64,000 bases of DNA from Symbiodinium sp. CCMP2592 (GCA_905221615.1 CAJNDT010000001.1:310001-374000); one strand, 5' to 3'; shown: positions 11,955-22,442, counted from the stretch's first letter. Numbers and translations: made by a program. Notes: a model not told the origin generated them from the sequence alone.

Positions 11955-12056
11955 TATAGGCGCCTTAATAATATGGTTTTGGGGCCCATTATATATACCA
12001 TAATTATGGAGGGGAACCCCATAATAGTAGTGGTAATTATATATTTAGGCCCCTAT
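11955..12056. mobile_element. MITE family B, copy 1
   Basis: Ends TATAGGCGCCTTAATAATATGG and TAATTATATATTTAGGCCCCTAT are inverted copies; the core holds TTTTGGGGCCC and CATAATTATGG. The family matches elements at 19466 and 20391, the first of which sits between two coding segments. Confidence 0.75.
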
Positions 12057-12658
12057 CGTATGGCTGACAGGGTGCCGGAGCAATGCGGACGGTGTTGTAG
12101 GGTGGAAGGCCTACAGTTCCAGTGACACGACATTGCACGATCCCTGAAACAAAAAGCCGATGCCGCCTCTGCCAAGGGCAACCTGATGTCTGCAGTACGT
12201 TCGTCCGAAACGAAAACTTCACCTTTAACCCTGAACACCAGGAAAGCAAGGGGCCATGGCTTCATCAGGTTCATATGTATAACCTGAACAGCACAGGTTG
12301 TCAGTCGCGGTGGTTGAGTTTGAACTGCAGTACGCATGAAAACACACAAGTACCGTTGGCAATTAGACTCTTTCTCGGGAATGACCTTGCCGAGTACGCT
12401 AGAGCACATACTACCATGCCGTTGGCAACGAGCATTGAATATTCTTACTCTACCATAGCTGCAACTCCAAAGAGCCTGAAGGCTGAACCTTGTGAGAGCG
12501 TTTGATTTGAAAGCTGCGTACAGAATTGCTAAACAGGTCGCAGTTTGATGTGACACTGTATGTCTCTTGCCAGCAACAGCTGAAACTTCACGTGCATCTG
12601 GCATGGCATGCTGATATCAGATATGAACATGACAGCTTTCAGATGGCACTTGACTTAC

Positions 12659-12751
12659 CGCAACGCCTCCGAGGGGAGCCATGAGTTTCAAGGCATCAAT
12701 CCCCGTGCCACTGCGGCTGTCCTCCAACTCCTGAAGGCGTGCCTCCACCAT
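12659..12751 (-). CDS. candidate exon, coiled-coil-like segment with GTAAGT donor
   Basis: The frame starts at ATG 12749-12751 and reads MVEARLQELEDSRSGTGIDA then LKLMAPLGGVA, running exactly into a strong consensus donor (GCG|GTAAGTCAAG, intron from 12658). A T-rich tract precedes the ATG. Amino-acid composition and the donor argue for a real first or internal exon of a minus-strand gene. The partner exon is not identified; function unknown. Confidence 0.45.
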
Positions 12752-13691
12752 GCAAGAAAAACAACAGATAAGGAAACTACACCCGGGCTTGTTGAAACCA
12801 GGGGTACCTCATCTAGGGAGGGATCCTACTCTTGTAGGATCCTTCTGTCTGAAGCTCCTACATGGAGACCACCACCCTGAACTGATCGGGCAAGGGGGAG
12901 GCTGTAATATGGGCGTGTTCAAGAACTTCAAGGATTGCTTGCCCTGGGCTGAAAAGAACCAAAAGGCCATATGTTGTGCGGTATTTGGGCCAGCCGTATG
13001 CGAAGCGTGGGTCCTTAGACTCTTAGTTCATAAGTTGGAATTAACCTATGATATCGAAATGGACCGCGGCGGCCAGTGGGTCGCTGATGGTTGCTTCTGC
13101 TTGGACTAACTAGCCTGGGCAGTGGTCTAAGCCTTCTTACCGCAGCAGGCGCCAAACCGGCCTCATGTAGGTATCCTGGGACCTTACATAGCATTGTCTT
13201 ACCAGGGGGTCGAACCCAAAACAAAACCCTAAAGCCCACACCAGACTTATATACTATAACTTACACTCTAATATACTGTAATGCTCCAGTAAACGAAGAA
13301 GGAGCAGCCTCCACCTCTAAGCGGCGAAGGGGACATCGCTCCTGGAAGTCACCGAATCTGAAACTAAGGGTTCAGGGTTTAAGAAAAAGGGTGTAGGGTC
13401 CAGGGGGTCTTCGTTCTGTTTATGGAGGGGAGGGATTGGGGCTACACGGGGGTTTCAGGGTTTGGTCCTGGTTTTTTCCAAAAGCCCTTAACCCGACGCC
13501 GCAGTAAGCCACAAGGGCGCGCAGAGGGCTTGAGCTTGAGGTTTGTCGTTTGTGATGCGAGATTAGCACTTATGCGACTGACTGCTTGCGGATCCGTCTC
13601 TGGCGACAGGAGGAAGCGAAGTGCAAGGACGGATTTCGAGGATTCCATGCTGCTTAGGGCTAAGGATCCCCCAAACTCAAGATCGAAAGCC

Positions 13692-13711
13692 CAGCAGCAG
13701 CAGCAGCAGCA
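13692..13711. repeat. (CAG)6 microsatellite
   Basis: Six or so CAG units. No supported plus-strand gene around it. Confidence 0.9.
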
Positions 13712-13925
13712 GTATAAATAGCTTTCCACATGGGGGTCGTCTCCCTCACAGAACCGAGGACGGGATGTCCTAAAACTGTACGAACTGCAGCAACTACTCC
13801 GCAAATTGTTTAAACAACCCAAATCTAACCCTCACCCGTTGTAAGCGAAAACGCGAAAGACTTATTCTGACAGCCTTGGTAGTTTCACGGGTGGTCTTGC
13901 TAAATACCCGAACCCCTGCATTAGT

Positions 13926-14022
13926 AAGTTCAAACCTTAGCCGGTCCTCCTTGGCCTCGCGCTTCTCTAGAGCGAGGAGGTCAGCCTGCACGAGGGGTTC
14001 GTCTCTCACTCTCGCGCGCGGC
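13926..14022 (-). CDS. candidate coiled-coil exon
   Basis: The minus-strand frame reads VRDEPLVQADLLALEKREAK then EDRLRFEL, a highly charged helix. The open frame extends beyond on both sides (13794-14036), but quality falls off outside this core, so exon borders are uncertain. Same strand and style as neighbouring candidate exons at 15003, 16671, 18663, 20621 and 23214. Confidence 0.4.
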
Positions 14023-14612
14023 AGGCAAGGCTCCACACAAGTCTCATCCTGAAGCTACCCACATCATAGGGGTTTATGGTTCAGGGTCGGGTATTTCGTA
14101 GCAGTCGGAGAAGGTTCCATACATCTAGGGCACTCAGGCTCTAAGGAATACGATCCCTACTAACTCCTATAAGGATCCTCAAGAGGGACCCCTGTGTTGT
14201 ATAGAAAACGGTCGTTCGGAGGGCAGCTATGGTCTCAAGCGTCTTCAGCAAGCGCTAGCTTCGAAGGGTTCTAGGGCTTCCCACACCATTCCCGTAAATT
14301 CGGACCCCGCCAAGCGGGATACAGTTTCAACGAAAATGACCTTGAAAAGTGCTTGGTACATTTCCTGTTGAGCCTGTTGAAATACCTTGGTTACTGGAGC
14401 CGTAAGCGTCCAAGTGCCGGATAGTCATAAAGTCTCCCATAACCTACGCGTACCCGAGCACCTAACTATTCGGACCGTTGTAAACGGCTTGTAAAACCCT
14501 TATAAGATTCTATCCCCCTAAACCCTGCACCCTGAAACCCTCAAAGGAACCGTTACAGGAACGCTTGCAGACTTAAAGGAGCCCTTAAAAGCAACTCTTA
14601 AACGAGCCCTCA

Positions 14613-14691
14613 TCAGCTCGAAGCCGCCTCCCTCTCCATCTCCATGCGCTTGAAGCGCGCACGCTCGACGGGATCGGTGAAGAAGTCGTAG
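14613..14691 (-). CDS. candidate terminal exon (YDFFTDPVERARFKRM...)
   Basis: A minus-strand exon begins after TTTTGCCAG at 14692-14693 and reads YDFFTDPVERARFKRMEMER then EAASS before TGA 14613-14615. The polypyrimidine-AG acceptor and charged helix support it. Function unknown; it may be the 3' exon for some of the helical exons upstream on this strand. Confidence 0.45.
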
Positions 14692-14794
14692 CTGGCAAAA
14701 CAGAGAGGCTTATGGGGTGCAGGGAAGTGCAGGGTTTTTGAGCTCAGGGCTTGGGTTTCGAGTGTTTAGGGGGCCTCTTGGCGCCCCGAGCATG

Positions 14795-14945
14795 CTGCGG
14801 ACGCAGCCGAGTTGAAAGGAGTTGCATGCCTTCAAGGAGTCAATCACGGGCCAAGTCGAGCATCCCCAGGTTGCACTATTCCGAATCAGTGTGGTGAACA
14901 GGGCCAGCCGGGGCTCCAGAGAGCCATTAATCGGTATAAAACCTG
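14795..14945 (-). CDS. candidate fragment resembling the C-terminal tail of a LINE reverse transcriptase
   Basis: The minus-strand frame reads NGSLEPRLALFTTLIRNSAT then WGCSTWPVIDSL...FQLGCVRSMLG. The spacing of a hydrophobic segment with W(G), a second W, and a later F-x-L-x-x-VR-x-ML-G is like the region after the thumb of non-LTR reverse transcriptases (pattern LLYG-ETW ... F...LR-ILG). This is pattern recognition only; no catalytic domain is present, so if real it is a fragment or a captured exon. Confidence 0.3.
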
Positions 14946-14958
14946 ACAAAGGCCTCAC

Positions 14959-14986
14959 GAAACCCTAAACCCTAAACCCTCAACGT
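14959..14986. repeat. short CCCTAAA tract between candidate exons
   Basis: Three near-perfect CCCTAAA units between the candidate exons at 14795 and 15003, placing telomere-like repeat inside a putative intron. Confidence 0.7.
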
Positions 14987-15002
14987 TTCCGTTGTGACCG
15001 GG

Positions 15003-15058
15003 TGGCCTGCTCCGCTCCTCTTGCCACTTCTCAAGCCGCTCCTCGACAACAGGGAAGA
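15003..15058 (-). CDS. candidate coiled-coil exon (VFPVVEERLEKWQEERSR)
   Basis: After CCCAAAG at 15059-15061 the minus strand reads VFPVVEERLEKWQEERSR. A charged amphipathic helix; downstream the sequence passes into telomere-like repeat. No start or stop, so internal if real. Confidence 0.4.
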
Positions 15059-15117
15059 CTTTGGGGCCGGGGCTTAGGATCTCCCCTCCAAAACCCTGGG
15101 AAAGTCCAACAGCGAAA

Positions 15118-15145
15118 TAAGAGAGAGACAGAGAGAGAGAGAGAG

Positions 15146-15176
<31 letters not shown>

Positions 15177-15179
15177 GAA

Positions 15180-15210
<31 letters not shown>

Positions 15211-15213
15211 AAG
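15118..15213. repeat. (GA)n/(GAAA)n microsatellite
   Basis: Purine-only run of GA and GAAA units on the plus strand; Ser/Leu-rich and Arg/Glu-rich ORFs over it are artefacts. I see no supported gene from 15.3 to 16.5 kb. Confidence 0.95.
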
Positions 15214-16510
15214 TGAGAGCAAGAGGCATAGTCGGTCAGAGAGGAATCAAATAAACTAGCGAGAGAAAGAGTGTAAGAGGGATGATCTGTATAAGCAAGA
15301 CAGGGCTTCAGGCATCCTTCCATTTCAGCTCAGGCGGCACCACCCCAATTGCCCCGCACAACATGCAGCAAGCACCATCTAAAGCATTCGAGCGACGGGT
15401 GTTTGTGCTTCACTGCCTCCTGCACTCGGAGATGTTCTGATCCTCTCTCGAGGCCCTGAAAGATTCTTCAAGGTTTAAGTTCAAGGTTTTGGAACCAATG
15501 GCCATATCGTAAAGAAGCCCCTCGTATTCTTCAATCCTTATCTGAGGGACTGTATACAACAGATTGAAATCAACAACAGGTAACCGGGACTTCGTCGCTT
15601 CGGGCTCTAAGCGATTCCTCTGTAGCAGCCCACCTAAAACCAATAGACCCAAAGTTGAGGATGGGAATGTATTTAGATTCACTGTAGATGCACCCTCCTT
15701 ATTACCTTACAAACTCGACAACAGTCCTATTTTAGGGCCCCCTTGAAGACCGGAGGTGGTTAATCATTTGTCTACCTGCATGGAGTCGCTGGGTCCTTCT
15801 GAGACTGTCGGTAGCGTTCATGCCGCTCTTTCTCCTGTTCGCACGTTGCGTGTGAAGTCTTTCGGGGCTGCAGCTGAGTTCATGAGCTGTAGCTTTAACT
15901 CGGACCGTATGACAGCGTTGTTTCATCTTACCTTGTCTTCATGCGCCATATTGTGCCAGATTGGTTTGTACTTGTGAGCTTGGGGCTTTGGGTTTGGGGT
16001 CTCGGCTTGAAAGACTTGTTGAAATACAGGTTTGGTGATGGTTCGTACTCGGTCAACTGTCTGTCGTGTTGGAGAAGAGACTAACTCTATTTACTGGGCT
16101 CTTGTTGAGGACCCGGGTTCATATCACCACAGTAGGGATCTATGACAAGACAAGTTGTCCTCACTCTGGTAACTTAAACAAGAGCTCATTTTATCATAAG
16201 GTTTGGGCCTTCCAATCGCTTACAAGGGCTTCAAGGTCAAGGTTCAGTTGTTGTTTAAGCAAAGGGCTTCAGCAAATGGTTTGGGGACGAATAAAGGGTT
16301 CTGTTAGGAGCGAAAGAACGCGACGAATCGAAAGGTCCACCCGCAAAGATTTTCTCGCGTGGAGGAGCTGTCTGTACATATGTAAACAGATCTTTTCATA
16401 ACGGCTATTTTCTTAATTAGGGCCTAATCCAAAGCTGGTCCGAGGTCAACTACGATGGTTTCACGATGTTGGCCTAAAAAGATAGGGCTCCGGACCACTC
16501 CCTGATGACA

Positions 16511-16606
16511 GAAGGCGCCCCCACCCTGTAATAGTGGTATAACAGGAGTATAATAGGGCCCTAATATAATCCGTATAGTCACTATTACAGGGGTGGGGGC
16601 CCCTTC
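16511..16606. mobile_element. MITE-like element E flanked by 15-bp direct repeats
   Basis: Inverted ends GCGCCCCCACCCTGTAATAGT and ACTATTACAGGGGTGGGGGC. The same 15-mer CCCTGATGACAGAAG lies at 16500-16514 and 16610-16624, directly outside the element and partly overlapping its terminal repeats. Confidence 0.7.
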
Positions 16607-16670
16607 TAACCCTGATGACAGAAGCTCAAACCGAAACTCTCAGGCCTCGCAAGCCGAAACCCTGAAGAAC

Positions 16671-16724
16671 CAGTCGAATCCGGTCCTTCTGCTTCTCGTC
16701 CTCCTTTCTCTTCTCCTCTTCTGC
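16671..16724 (-). CDS. candidate micro-exon, charged helix
   Basis: A 54-nt minus-strand segment between AACTGCTCAG (acceptor at 16725-16726) and a GT donor at 16669-16670 reads AEEEKRKEDEKQKDRIRL. Both borders fit a normal intron and the length is 18 codons. Probably part of the same kind of coiled-coil gene as neighbouring segments. Confidence 0.45.
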
Positions 16725-17197
16725 CTGAGCAGTTCAACTGGGAATCCCTGCAACAAATAGCACAGAATGATGATGACAGCAATAAGATTGTCAGAATACG
16801 TTGGTAGTAAAGCCTTTTTTCAAAGATAATAACGAGAGTCATAAGCACCACAAGCCCCTCCCAATGAAAGTGTCAGTTTCGGGTTTTGTGTGGTCGTCAC
16901 TAAAGTCACTAGTAATCGATTCCTTTGGTCCTTTAGCTGTTGCGGAAGCCCGATCTTTGACGCCTACAGCTTTGTTTGAGGCTCAGGCGGGTTTAACGGT
17001 TCCAAAGTGTGGGAGTAAACGGAACTACTGCGTGGAATCACATCCACAACATTCACAAGGATTCTCGAACTATCAAGATGCCTTAAATAAGTCTGAGCTT
17101 GCTGCAGCCACACGAACCTAAGCATGAATTTTCCGCCCCGGTTTCAAGCGGCCAGCAACCGATCTTCTTAGGCCGTTCTCAGTCCACCGTATTGCAC

Positions 17198-17388
17198 CCA
17201 GAGACTCCAATACCCCTTAATTTGAGGAATATTCCTTAAATTATAGTAGGAATCCTACTATAATTTAAGGTATATTCCTTAATTAAGGGGTATTGGAGTC
17301 ATTTAAGGATTATTCCTTAAAATATAGTAGGAATCCAACTATAATTTAAGGTATATTCCTTAATTAAGGGGTATTGGAGTTCTCTGGG
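17198..17388. mobile_element. MITE-like element F, tandem double hairpin
   Basis: Two hairpins in tandem sharing the module TATAATTTAAGGTATATTCC and AATTAAGGGGTATTGGAGT; outer inverted ends CCCAGAGACTCCAATACCCC and GGGGTATTGGAGTTCTCTGGG enclose both. Suggests internal duplication of a palindromic element. Confidence 0.75.
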
Positions 17389-18401
17389 CAATCACCCCGC
17401 CCTGCCAGAACGAAGCTTCCAAAAACAAACAAGCAAAACAGCACAGCAGGCCCAAACACCCAAGCCAAGTCTTGAATGGCTTCTAGTAGCACTCGTACTG
17501 ATGCGATGAGCTGCCAATAACTCCTTACTTACCAGCATTCTTACATCACTGATGGATCTGACAACATGCTGCGTAGTTTGGTCGTCTCGTTCTTCGAACG
17601 GTGGGCGGCCTCAGTTGGTCGCCATCTGTGTTGGTGCGGCTGTCATCATCTGGTGCTACTCCGGTTTGTGTTATCACTGCTGAAGTTGCAGACTATGGTA
17701 GCCGAAGTGATGGCAATGCTGCTGATGATGATGATGGTGATGAAAACGATGAACATGAAATGACATGATAGCGGTACTCATGTGGGTGAACACGAAAATG
17801 CTTGAAACTAATACATCCGAATATTCACGACAGTAGTAGCCTCTGCATGTAATCTAACAGTGTAATTGCGGCAATGATGCCTGCTATTGCCACGTCCACA
17901 CAGGACGGCAAGAGATGCAGCGACGTCCTGTTATCAGCATCGCACGCGTCTGTCCGGTCTGCAGCACGAACCGTGCCGATGCCAGTGGCCCCGCGTCAAG
18001 AGCACGTCGTGGTTTTCGTGGGTGCGGCCAGACGGTCGCGCGGGCGGGTTCGCCTCCATTGCCATAGGTTCGGGTGCTGCCGCTAGAGCCTGCCCGACAC
18101 AATGCAGCTGCCTGCACGGCTCTGGTTTGTATGCTTTCGCGGCTCGTTGAGCCTCGCATGATACCTATTCCTGCCATTGGCTCGGCAGAGGGACGGACGA
18201 AACTAGTTACTATGGAATTGGTTACTTTTTGCCTTCTTCCGGACCAAACAGCACAGAGCTAGTTAAGGCCTCCAACATCACACTGCCTTGCCTGTGCTCT
18301 GTATCCAAAGCCCCACACACAGTGCAGGAACCCCTGCACATATAGGGCATAGGCTTTCCAGGGAATAGGATTTAGGGTCTGTAAGCTTTCGCGAATATTT
18401 T

Positions 18402-18660
18402 TACAGGGTTTTTAGGGTTTATAGGGTTTAGGGTTAGGCATCCCTAAACTCCGGAGTTTAGAGATTAGGGATGGTTTGGGGTAACACACTAAACCCGAAA
18501 CCCTAAAACCCTAAATCCCCTTTGCCTAAACGGCCCTAAAACCTAAAACCCTAAAACCTCTCTCTCTCTCTCCCAGGCAACCCTACACCCTAAAACCCGA
18601 AACCCTAGATCCCTTTTGCCTAAACCGCCCTAAAACCCTATAACCCTAAACTAAGCACTT
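18402..18660. repeat. telomere-like repeat filling a putative intron
   Basis: TTTAGGG-type words (18402-18470) face CCCTAAA-type words (18490-18655). The tract begins directly after the GTAAGT donor of the candidate exon at 18663-18717 (reading on the minus strand). The 17.4-18.3 kb segment to its left holds no gene I can support. Confidence 0.6.
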
Positions 18661-18662
18661 AC

Positions 18663-18717
18663 ACTCGGCCTGCCACTTCTCGGCTTCCAGCTTCCGCGCC
18701 AGACCATCTTGGAGGTC
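18663..18717 (-). CDS. candidate micro-exon, coiled-coil-like, canonical splice borders
   Basis: Minus-strand segment between CACAG (acceptor at 18718-18720) and GTAAGTG (donor from 18662), reading DLQDGLARKLEAEKWQAE. Both splice borders are canonical and the composition is that of a coiled coil. The following intron is TTTAGGG-like. Confidence 0.5.
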
Positions 18718-18764
18718 CTGTGCTTGTCGTGGGATCTCTCTCGTCCCCGAGAGACTCCCTTTAA

Positions 18765-18875
18765 AGGGATCTCCAGGCCCCTAAGGGATCTATAGGAGTT
18801 CCTTTGAGGGCTCCTTTAAGGGATCTATAGGGTTTCCTTTAAGGGTTCCCTTAAGGGATCTATAGGGTTTCTCTA
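18765..18875. repeat. tandem GGGATCTATAGG repeat
   Basis: About four units of roughly 31 bp built on AAGGGATCTATAGGGTTTCC, decaying towards both ends. Confidence 0.75.
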
Positions 18876-18952
18876 TAGCAGCGCCAGGCAGCGCGTGAGG
18901 CAAAGCCTTCAGGCCTCAGGCCCCTCACGAAAACGAGAACGCAAGCCGCCCC

Positions 18953-19140
18953 TCAAGCAGCAAGCAATGCCGACATATGCCAGGCACGCACCTCTGCCTT
19001 GACTTTCGCGGCCCACTCACAACTCAAACAAGAAACCTCAACCACCACTCCAGCCTCACGAAGCAGCTTGAATGGCAGTGCGAGCATCCTCTCCCCGAGT
19101 GTTTCTCCACTGCTCCGGTCGCTTTCAAGGCGCATGACAG
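18953..19140 (-). CDS. candidate terminal exon, weak
   Basis: The minus-strand frame reads ALPFKLLREAGVVVEVSCLS then CEWAAKVKAEVRAWHMSALL and stops at 18953-18955. The composition is protein-like, but borders and neighbours are unclear, and it may not be a real exon. Confidence 0.25.
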
Positions 19141-19354
19141 CAATGCCAGCGACGCAAGACATGCCATTGGAACAGTCGCACTCGCAGATCAAGTTTCTTG
19201 GCACTTGCAGCACGCCATGCCGCGTGCAAAAGCTAGCTCGGGCCGCTCTTCAATGAGTGAGCCACGCCGCCCCCTTTTGACAAATGGCTTGTCGGAAACC
19301 CTAACTCAAACATATACCCTTGCAGGCGTATGTTTTCCGGTGGAGACTACTCTA

Positions 19355-20200
19355 CGTTTTCCTAAGTGATGCTGGCCTGTGCTGTTCCTGAAGACCGAAA
19401 TAGGCAGGATGTTGGTAGAAGTAAACGATCGTGTAGCGGTCCTGACCGAAAGTCTTACCGATGTACTATACGGGCCTAAATGATTACCAATACTATTCTG
19501 GGGTTTCTTGTTATAATTATAGTATGATGGGCCCCGAAACCCTATGGAAATTATTAAGGCCCCTCTGGAAGTGAATCTTACCATCAAAGCCCACATCATA
19601 AAAGCCCTGGGCCGCTTCGATGAGGAGGGCATCCTCAACGAACTCCCCATGAAACCAAACGGAGTCGATCTTCACAGGCTTAAGCCCCGGTTCAGGGCTT
19701 TAGGGTAACCACCAAGCCCTTCATGGTTTCTGCCGGAATCTCATGGACCGTATGCTTGACTCCCATCCTCACCGTAGCCTTCGCGGTTTTCCATCAAGCA
19801 ACAAGACCGGTCAACCTTCTCAACGACTTCATAGGCGAGGCCGGCGGGCCATCAGCAGCACCGAAACACTCGAACATGAGCTTCAGCTCGGCGACAAACG
19901 ATCGATACGACGGCGCATTAGCTCGACAAAGTAGCTGTTGCAATTGCCATCTTCACCGTCGACGATACAGCCGTTGAAGGTAAAGCCGATCTCACTGGCC
20001 TTCTTCTGGATTAGGTCCTTGCTTTTCTCGTTCCAGTCCATTGAAAACCTGATCCACTCGCATGGCTCCAACTCCTGGAGCGGCATGCATCCCGCACGGG
20101 GGGCGAGAGGCATGCCACGGCGAATCAACACCAGACTAGGTACATCAACGAGCGCAAGTGGACACCGAAAGGCCCCTCGGACGAGTCGTGAGATGTTTGA
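19355..20200 (-). CDS. unrecognised multi-exon gene interrupted by an introner-like element
   Basis: Coding segments on the minus strand, in order: (1) an open frame from 20200 to 19883 with convincing sequence (LVRGAFRCPLALVDVPSLVL; ELEPCEWIRFSMDWNEKSKD; GFTFNGCIVDGEDGNCNSYF); (2) a segment at about 19900-19790 in another frame (SFVAELKLMFECFGAADGPP), overlapping the end of segment 1 with a +1 shift, so either an unseen intron border or an indel; (3) exon 19678-19565 (PVKIDSVWFHGEFVEDALLI; GFYDVGFDGKIHFQ) after a TTAAG acceptor; (4) exon 19465-19355 (YIGKTFGQDRYTIVYFYQHP; AYFGLQ), same phase. Between 3 and 4 lies exactly one family B element with an in-frame stop. I do not recognise a domain; aromatic-rich beta-like segments suggest a globular enzyme or binding domain. 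Confidence 0.55.
19466..19564 (-). mobile_element. introner-like element (MITE family B, copy 2)
   Basis: 99 bp with inverted ends (minus-strand reading: AGGGGCCTTAATAATTTCC ... GGTAATCATTTAGGCCCGTATAG). Its borders coincide with the ends of two good coding segments (IHFQ | YIGKTFG), and it contains an in-frame TAA, so it is most simply an intron made of the element itself. It ends TATAG, a usable acceptor; its 5' end would be AG rather than GT/GC, so the donor is non-canonical or offset. Confidence 0.6.
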
Positions 20201-20390
20201 TTATATACACACCCCACTTTAAGTAATTAAGGGTGTACCGTTAGGGTTTAGGGTGTTAGTATACCGGGAATACTTAACCCCTATAAAGCTGAAAAGCACC
20301 CTGCTTTGAAGGTAAACTAAAGACCGGCTCCCTAAGCCCGAAAGCTCTGAACCCCAGATCCGGCAGCCAAGGAACCGAACCTAATACAAA

Positions 20391-20490
20391 AGGAGCCTTA
20401 ACAATTATACAGGGTTTTGGGGCTCATTATAACATAATTATAATAAGGAAGCCATCCAAAAATAGTATAGGTAATTATTTAGGCCCCTAT
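20391..20490. mobile_element. MITE family B, copy 3
   Basis: Ends AGGAGCCTTAACAATTATAC and GTAATTATTTAGGCCCCTAT; core TTTTGGGGCTCATTATAACAT. Lies between the candidate exon at 20621 and the gene at 19355-20200, so it may also be intronic. Confidence 0.75.
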
Positions 20491-20620
20491 ACGACATTCT
20501 CAGGGAGAGAGCATGATTTCCTTTGCTGTTGGCTGTTGTAGCACTCAAAATGGGGCTTAGGGTTTCGATTTCAGCCTCAGAGCGACGGGGCTAAGAACCA
20601 GTGGAAGGCTTGTGTCGAAC

Positions 20621-20690
20621 ATCTTCGGGCGCTGTCCTTCTTGAGTCGCTCTTGACGGGCATGCCTCTTCTTCTGCCGCTTCTCGAGCTC
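20621..20690 (-). CDS. candidate coiled-coil exon
   Basis: After ACATGTTCAG (acceptor 20691-20692) the minus strand reads ELEKRQKKRHARQERLKKDS then ARR, ending at a GTTCG donor (from 20620). Very basic helix. Same strand and style as the other micro-exons. Confidence 0.45.
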
Positions 20691-20917
20691 CTGAACATGT
20701 TGTAAGACTGGACGGCTGGGCTTGGGGGTTGTAGTTGGGCTTATGGCTATTCGGAGCGCAAGCGCTGCAACTTTCAGGTTATCCTAGGAGGTTACGGTGT
20801 TTCTGGAAGTGCTTTGCCCAGGGAACCACGTGCGATCTGTAAGAGTAAGAAGGGCTTGCGGCTCGCCTTCTATCCTTAAGGGACCCATGAAGCAAAACAC
20901 CCTGGCCTGGGCATACT

Positions 20918-20955
20918 ACCCTAAACCCTAAACCCTAAACCCTAAACCCTAAACC
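20918..20955. repeat. perfect interstitial telomere-type repeat (CCCTAAA)5
   Basis: Five uninterrupted CCCTAAA units, the cleanest in the window. No gene is clear from 20.7 to 22.3 kb; several ORFs around 21.1-21.4 kb overlap on both strands and I cannot choose among them. Confidence 0.9.
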
Positions 20956-22348
20956 ACTAGGCCATAGAATGCTTTACCGGTATTCTAACGGAATCGTCTT
21001 GCACATGCTTAGAGTTCATCCACCCCGAAACTCCGAAGAGATCCCCAAGTCTTACACACGGCATCACTATAGTCACTATGGTCTTTGGGTCTCGATGTCT
21101 GCAAAACATGTGCCCTTGGAGCTTTTGTGGACGGGTTTGGGAAGACTTGTCATTCAGAAGCCCAAACCAAACAAAATCTCGGACTCGCCTTCTGGTTGGC
21201 GGTTTCGTCATCCAGAGCTATCTCCAAGGCCTCCCCGAAGATGCTCAGCGAAATTTTGCAGTTTCGTTTATCGCTGAGTCTATGTCGGATGCTGACAGAG
21301 TGCTGCGGGCCCGGGGCGTTCCGTGTGAATTGTGTTCCGATTATGGTATCTGCTCCTCTCTTCGGAGAATGGGTTGTGAGTTGAGGGTCTGACCGGCTTG
21401 CTTTTGTAGGGCTCCTACAGTCTTTCTGAATAAGTACCTCACAGTGCCATGATGGAAATGGACCTGCTGCCCAAACCGCCACCTCGAGACCCTGAAACCT
21501 GAAACCGCTTGTAAGACCTTTCAAGCCTTAGCCCTCGTACGAACCCGCAAAAGGGAGGACCCCTGCAAGGACCTGCTATAGGGTTCCTTTAAGGGAACCC
21601 TCAATGGAAGAATTGCAGACCCCCGCCTGGATGCGCTCGGCCAGCCTCCGCTCCTGTCAAAGAGTTTGCAATAAACTGCTTTTCCCCCCCTTCAGTTTGA
21701 GGTAAAGTACTCCTTGCTATGATTTCCATTTGCATGTGTAAATGATGCATAAACAACTGTAATATATGTGCAGGAATAGGCAGGTTTTTGGTGGCTCTAG
21801 GGATGCGGTCGGTCAAAATCTGGGGCTTAGGATGTTGTGTTTGAGGCTACCAGCACAAGGGTTCAAGCATCCTGATCCCGTCCCAGATGCAACGTCGCCT
21901 TTCGGCAGCAGTTCTTCTGCCCGTGGGGACGGGATTAGCCCCTGTGCCCCCATGATTAAATCGCTCCGCATGGGGCCCAGTAGCTGTTGGATATGGACAG
22001 GGTTCTATGACCGGAGTTCCTTTCAGTGGAGGGCTGGCAGTACTTCGTCAAGCTACGGTCGACACTCTCTGAGGCACGTCCCAATCTGAAGCCCGAAGTA
22101 CACCAAATCCCAACGAGTGAAGACAAAAAGCCGAAGTCACGAAACCCCATGCCCACACTCAAGGACATGGCAGCTCAAACTTTTGGAATGCTACAAACCT
22201 GATTGATATTTCTCTCAGGGGACAAAATCAAAGCTGCCAGTTTCATCTGTATCACGGTCCTCTGATTAGCATTCTATCTCGCGTACGAGATCCGAAAAAC
22301 CAAAGCACTAAGTCACTAAGCGGCCAATTGCAAAGGTTCGCAATGCCT

Positions 22349-22442
22349 ATAGTCTCCATTGTAGTTCCTTTTGGGGTTACCTTATAGGATCCTTAATATA
22401 TAACTGGCTAAACCAAAAAAAGGAACTACAATGCAGACTACA
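22349..22442. mobile_element. MITE family C, copy 1
   Basis: Ends TATAGTCTCCATTGTAGTTCC and GGAACTACAATGCAGACTACA; core with GGTTACCTTATAGGATCC. Related to copies at 36591, 38769 and 41738. Confidence 0.8.

Noticed and set aside
12053-12604. 183-codon minus ORF and 127-codon plus ORF
   Set aside because: They overlap each other, lack recognisable protein-like segments, and begin near a MITE; neither strand stands out.
13195-13215. tRNA-like B-box (GGGGTCGAACCC)
   Set aside because: No matching A-box, acceptor stem or anticodon arm could be folded around it.
20918-20955. A true telomere end
   Set aside because: Only five units, with non-telomeric sequence and candidate exons on both sides; it is interstitial.
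21078-21392. Three overlapping ORFs of about 100 codons
   Set aside because: Open on both strands with comparable composition; no basis to choose and no splice signals noted.
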